Of a DNA stretch of 23,876 bases, positions 23,422-23,876 are shown piece after piece. Made by a program: the position numbers and the translations under genes. Origin of the DNA: Syntrophales bacterium (GTDB lineage: Bacteria; Desulfobacterota; Syntrophia; Syntrophales; UBA2251); contig JALNWL010000015.1 in the NCBI GenBank assembly GCA_023230905.1, forward strand, positions 1-23,876, in the 5' to 3' direction. How positions within the stretch are numbered: position 1 is the first letter of the stretch; each line of letters opens with the position of its first letter. Below the pieces are notes generated by a model that saw only the letters and a list, made by a program, of their open reading frames with translations, was not told the origin of the DNA and did no database searches.

Positions 23422-23876
23422 ATGGGACGGATTTTTAACTGCAGCAACGAGGACGGCATCGCCGTGGTCCGGTTCGACGTGCCCGGCGAGGCGATGAACA
23501 CCTGGACGGAGGAGGCCATCGCGGATTTCGCCGTTCTGCTCGAAACCCTGGAGCGTCAGAAGGTGGCTTACCGGGGCGTGATCTTCATCTCCGGAAAAAG
23601 CACGAATTTTCATGCCGGCGCGAACCTGAACATGCTGGGGGCGGAGAAGGATCTGGCGGACTTCCGGAAGGGGTGCGATGCGTTCAACGGGCTCTTCATC
23701 CGATTGGAAAACCTCGGCATACCGACCGTGGCCGCCATTCATGGCCCCTGCATGGGCGGGGGGTATGAATTCGCCCTGACCATGACGGCGAGGATCGCGA
23801 CCGACGGCAAACGGACGACGATCGGCCTGCCCGAGTGCAACGTGGGCGTCATTCCCGGCGCCGGCGGCACCCAGCG
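23422..23876 (+). CDS. Enoyl-CoA hydratase/isomerase family protein, N-terminal part (cut by window end)
   Basis: The frame starts at an ATG with GGAAGGAGAGGG ahead of it and runs off the window after 151 codons. It is crotonase-fold: HAGANLNML is the oxyanion-hole region, and HGPCMGGGYEFAL and GLPECNVGVIPGAGGTQ carry the two catalytic Glu positions of enoyl-CoA hydratases. It would hydrate a 2-enoyl-CoA, the step after the dehydrogenase just upstream. The GLPE...PGAGGTQR pattern occurs both in stand-alone hydratases and in the N-terminal half of FadB/FadJ multifunctional proteins; the missing C-terminus would decide. Confidence 0.9.
   Translation, partial: MGRIFNCSNEDGIAVVRFDVPGEAMNTWTEEAIADFAVLLETLERQKVAYRGVIFISGKSTNFHAGANLNMLGAEKDLADFRKGCDAFNGLFIRLENLGIPTVAAIHGPCMGGGYEFALTMTARIATDGKRTTIGLPECNVGVIPGAGGTQ

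Noticed and set aside
1..23876. CRISPR array, tRNA/rRNA genes, insertion sequence or phage genes
   Set aside because: I looked for regular repeats, cloverleaf-like segments, transposase or integrase motifs and found none.

Overview
The window is a GC-rich (about 60% by eye), gene-dense bacterial segment. It looks like an anaerobic deltaproteobacterium (Desulfobacterota, for example a syntroph or sulfate reducer). The reasons are a branched-chain-amino-acid-type ABC transporter interleaved with an acyl-CoA ligase, a large sigma-54 activator with a TPR-like front end, and a long series of acyl-CoA enzymes, including relatives of 4-hydroxybutyryl-CoA dehydratase and of the archaeal thiolase/HMG-CoA synthase/DUF35 system. 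The taxonomic call is an inference; there is no rRNA or other marker gene.

Left part (1-6274). The C-terminal end of an acyl-CoA ligase on the plus strand meets a propionyl-CoA synthetase (prpE) on the minus strand at a bidirectional terminator. Upstream of prpE, also on minus, is a 1040-residue TPR-GAF-AAA+-Fis sigma-54 activator, and then a small STAS-like protein. Between the STAS-like gene and the plus-strand operon lies a roughly 520-base non-coding region. It carries two divergent promoter matches with the GG-N10-GC spacing of sigma-54 promoters, plus several inverted repeats.

Middle part (6795-13575). A plus-strand transport and activation operon runs livF, livG, long-chain-type acyl-CoA ligase, livH, livM, then a periplasmic binding protein. 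The ligase sits inside the ABC operon, which suggests that a carboxylic acid is imported and converted to its CoA thioester.

Right part (13880-23876). Ten closely spaced plus-strand genes follow: SDR dehydrogenase; a flavoprotein of the 4-hydroxybutyryl-CoA dehydratase/HpaB family; an HMG-CoA-synthase-like protein fused to a DUF35 domain; an SCP2-type thiolase; an FMN-dependent NPD-like reductase/oxidase; a thiolase-fold protein without the nucleophilic Cys; a stand-alone DUF35 protein; a MaoC-type hydratase; an acyl-CoA dehydrogenase; and the start of an enoyl-CoA hydratase. Together they give all steps of a beta-oxidation-like route plus extra C-C bond chemistry.

The most interesting point is that three proteins here keep a family fold but lack signature catalytic residues: the dehydratase-like protein lacks its cluster cysteines, the HMG-CoA-synthase-like protein lacks Glu and His, and the second thiolase lacks Cys. 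This suggests a CoA-thioester pathway for a branched, cyclic or aromatic acid that is not one of the textbook routes. The substrate cannot be read from the sequence.
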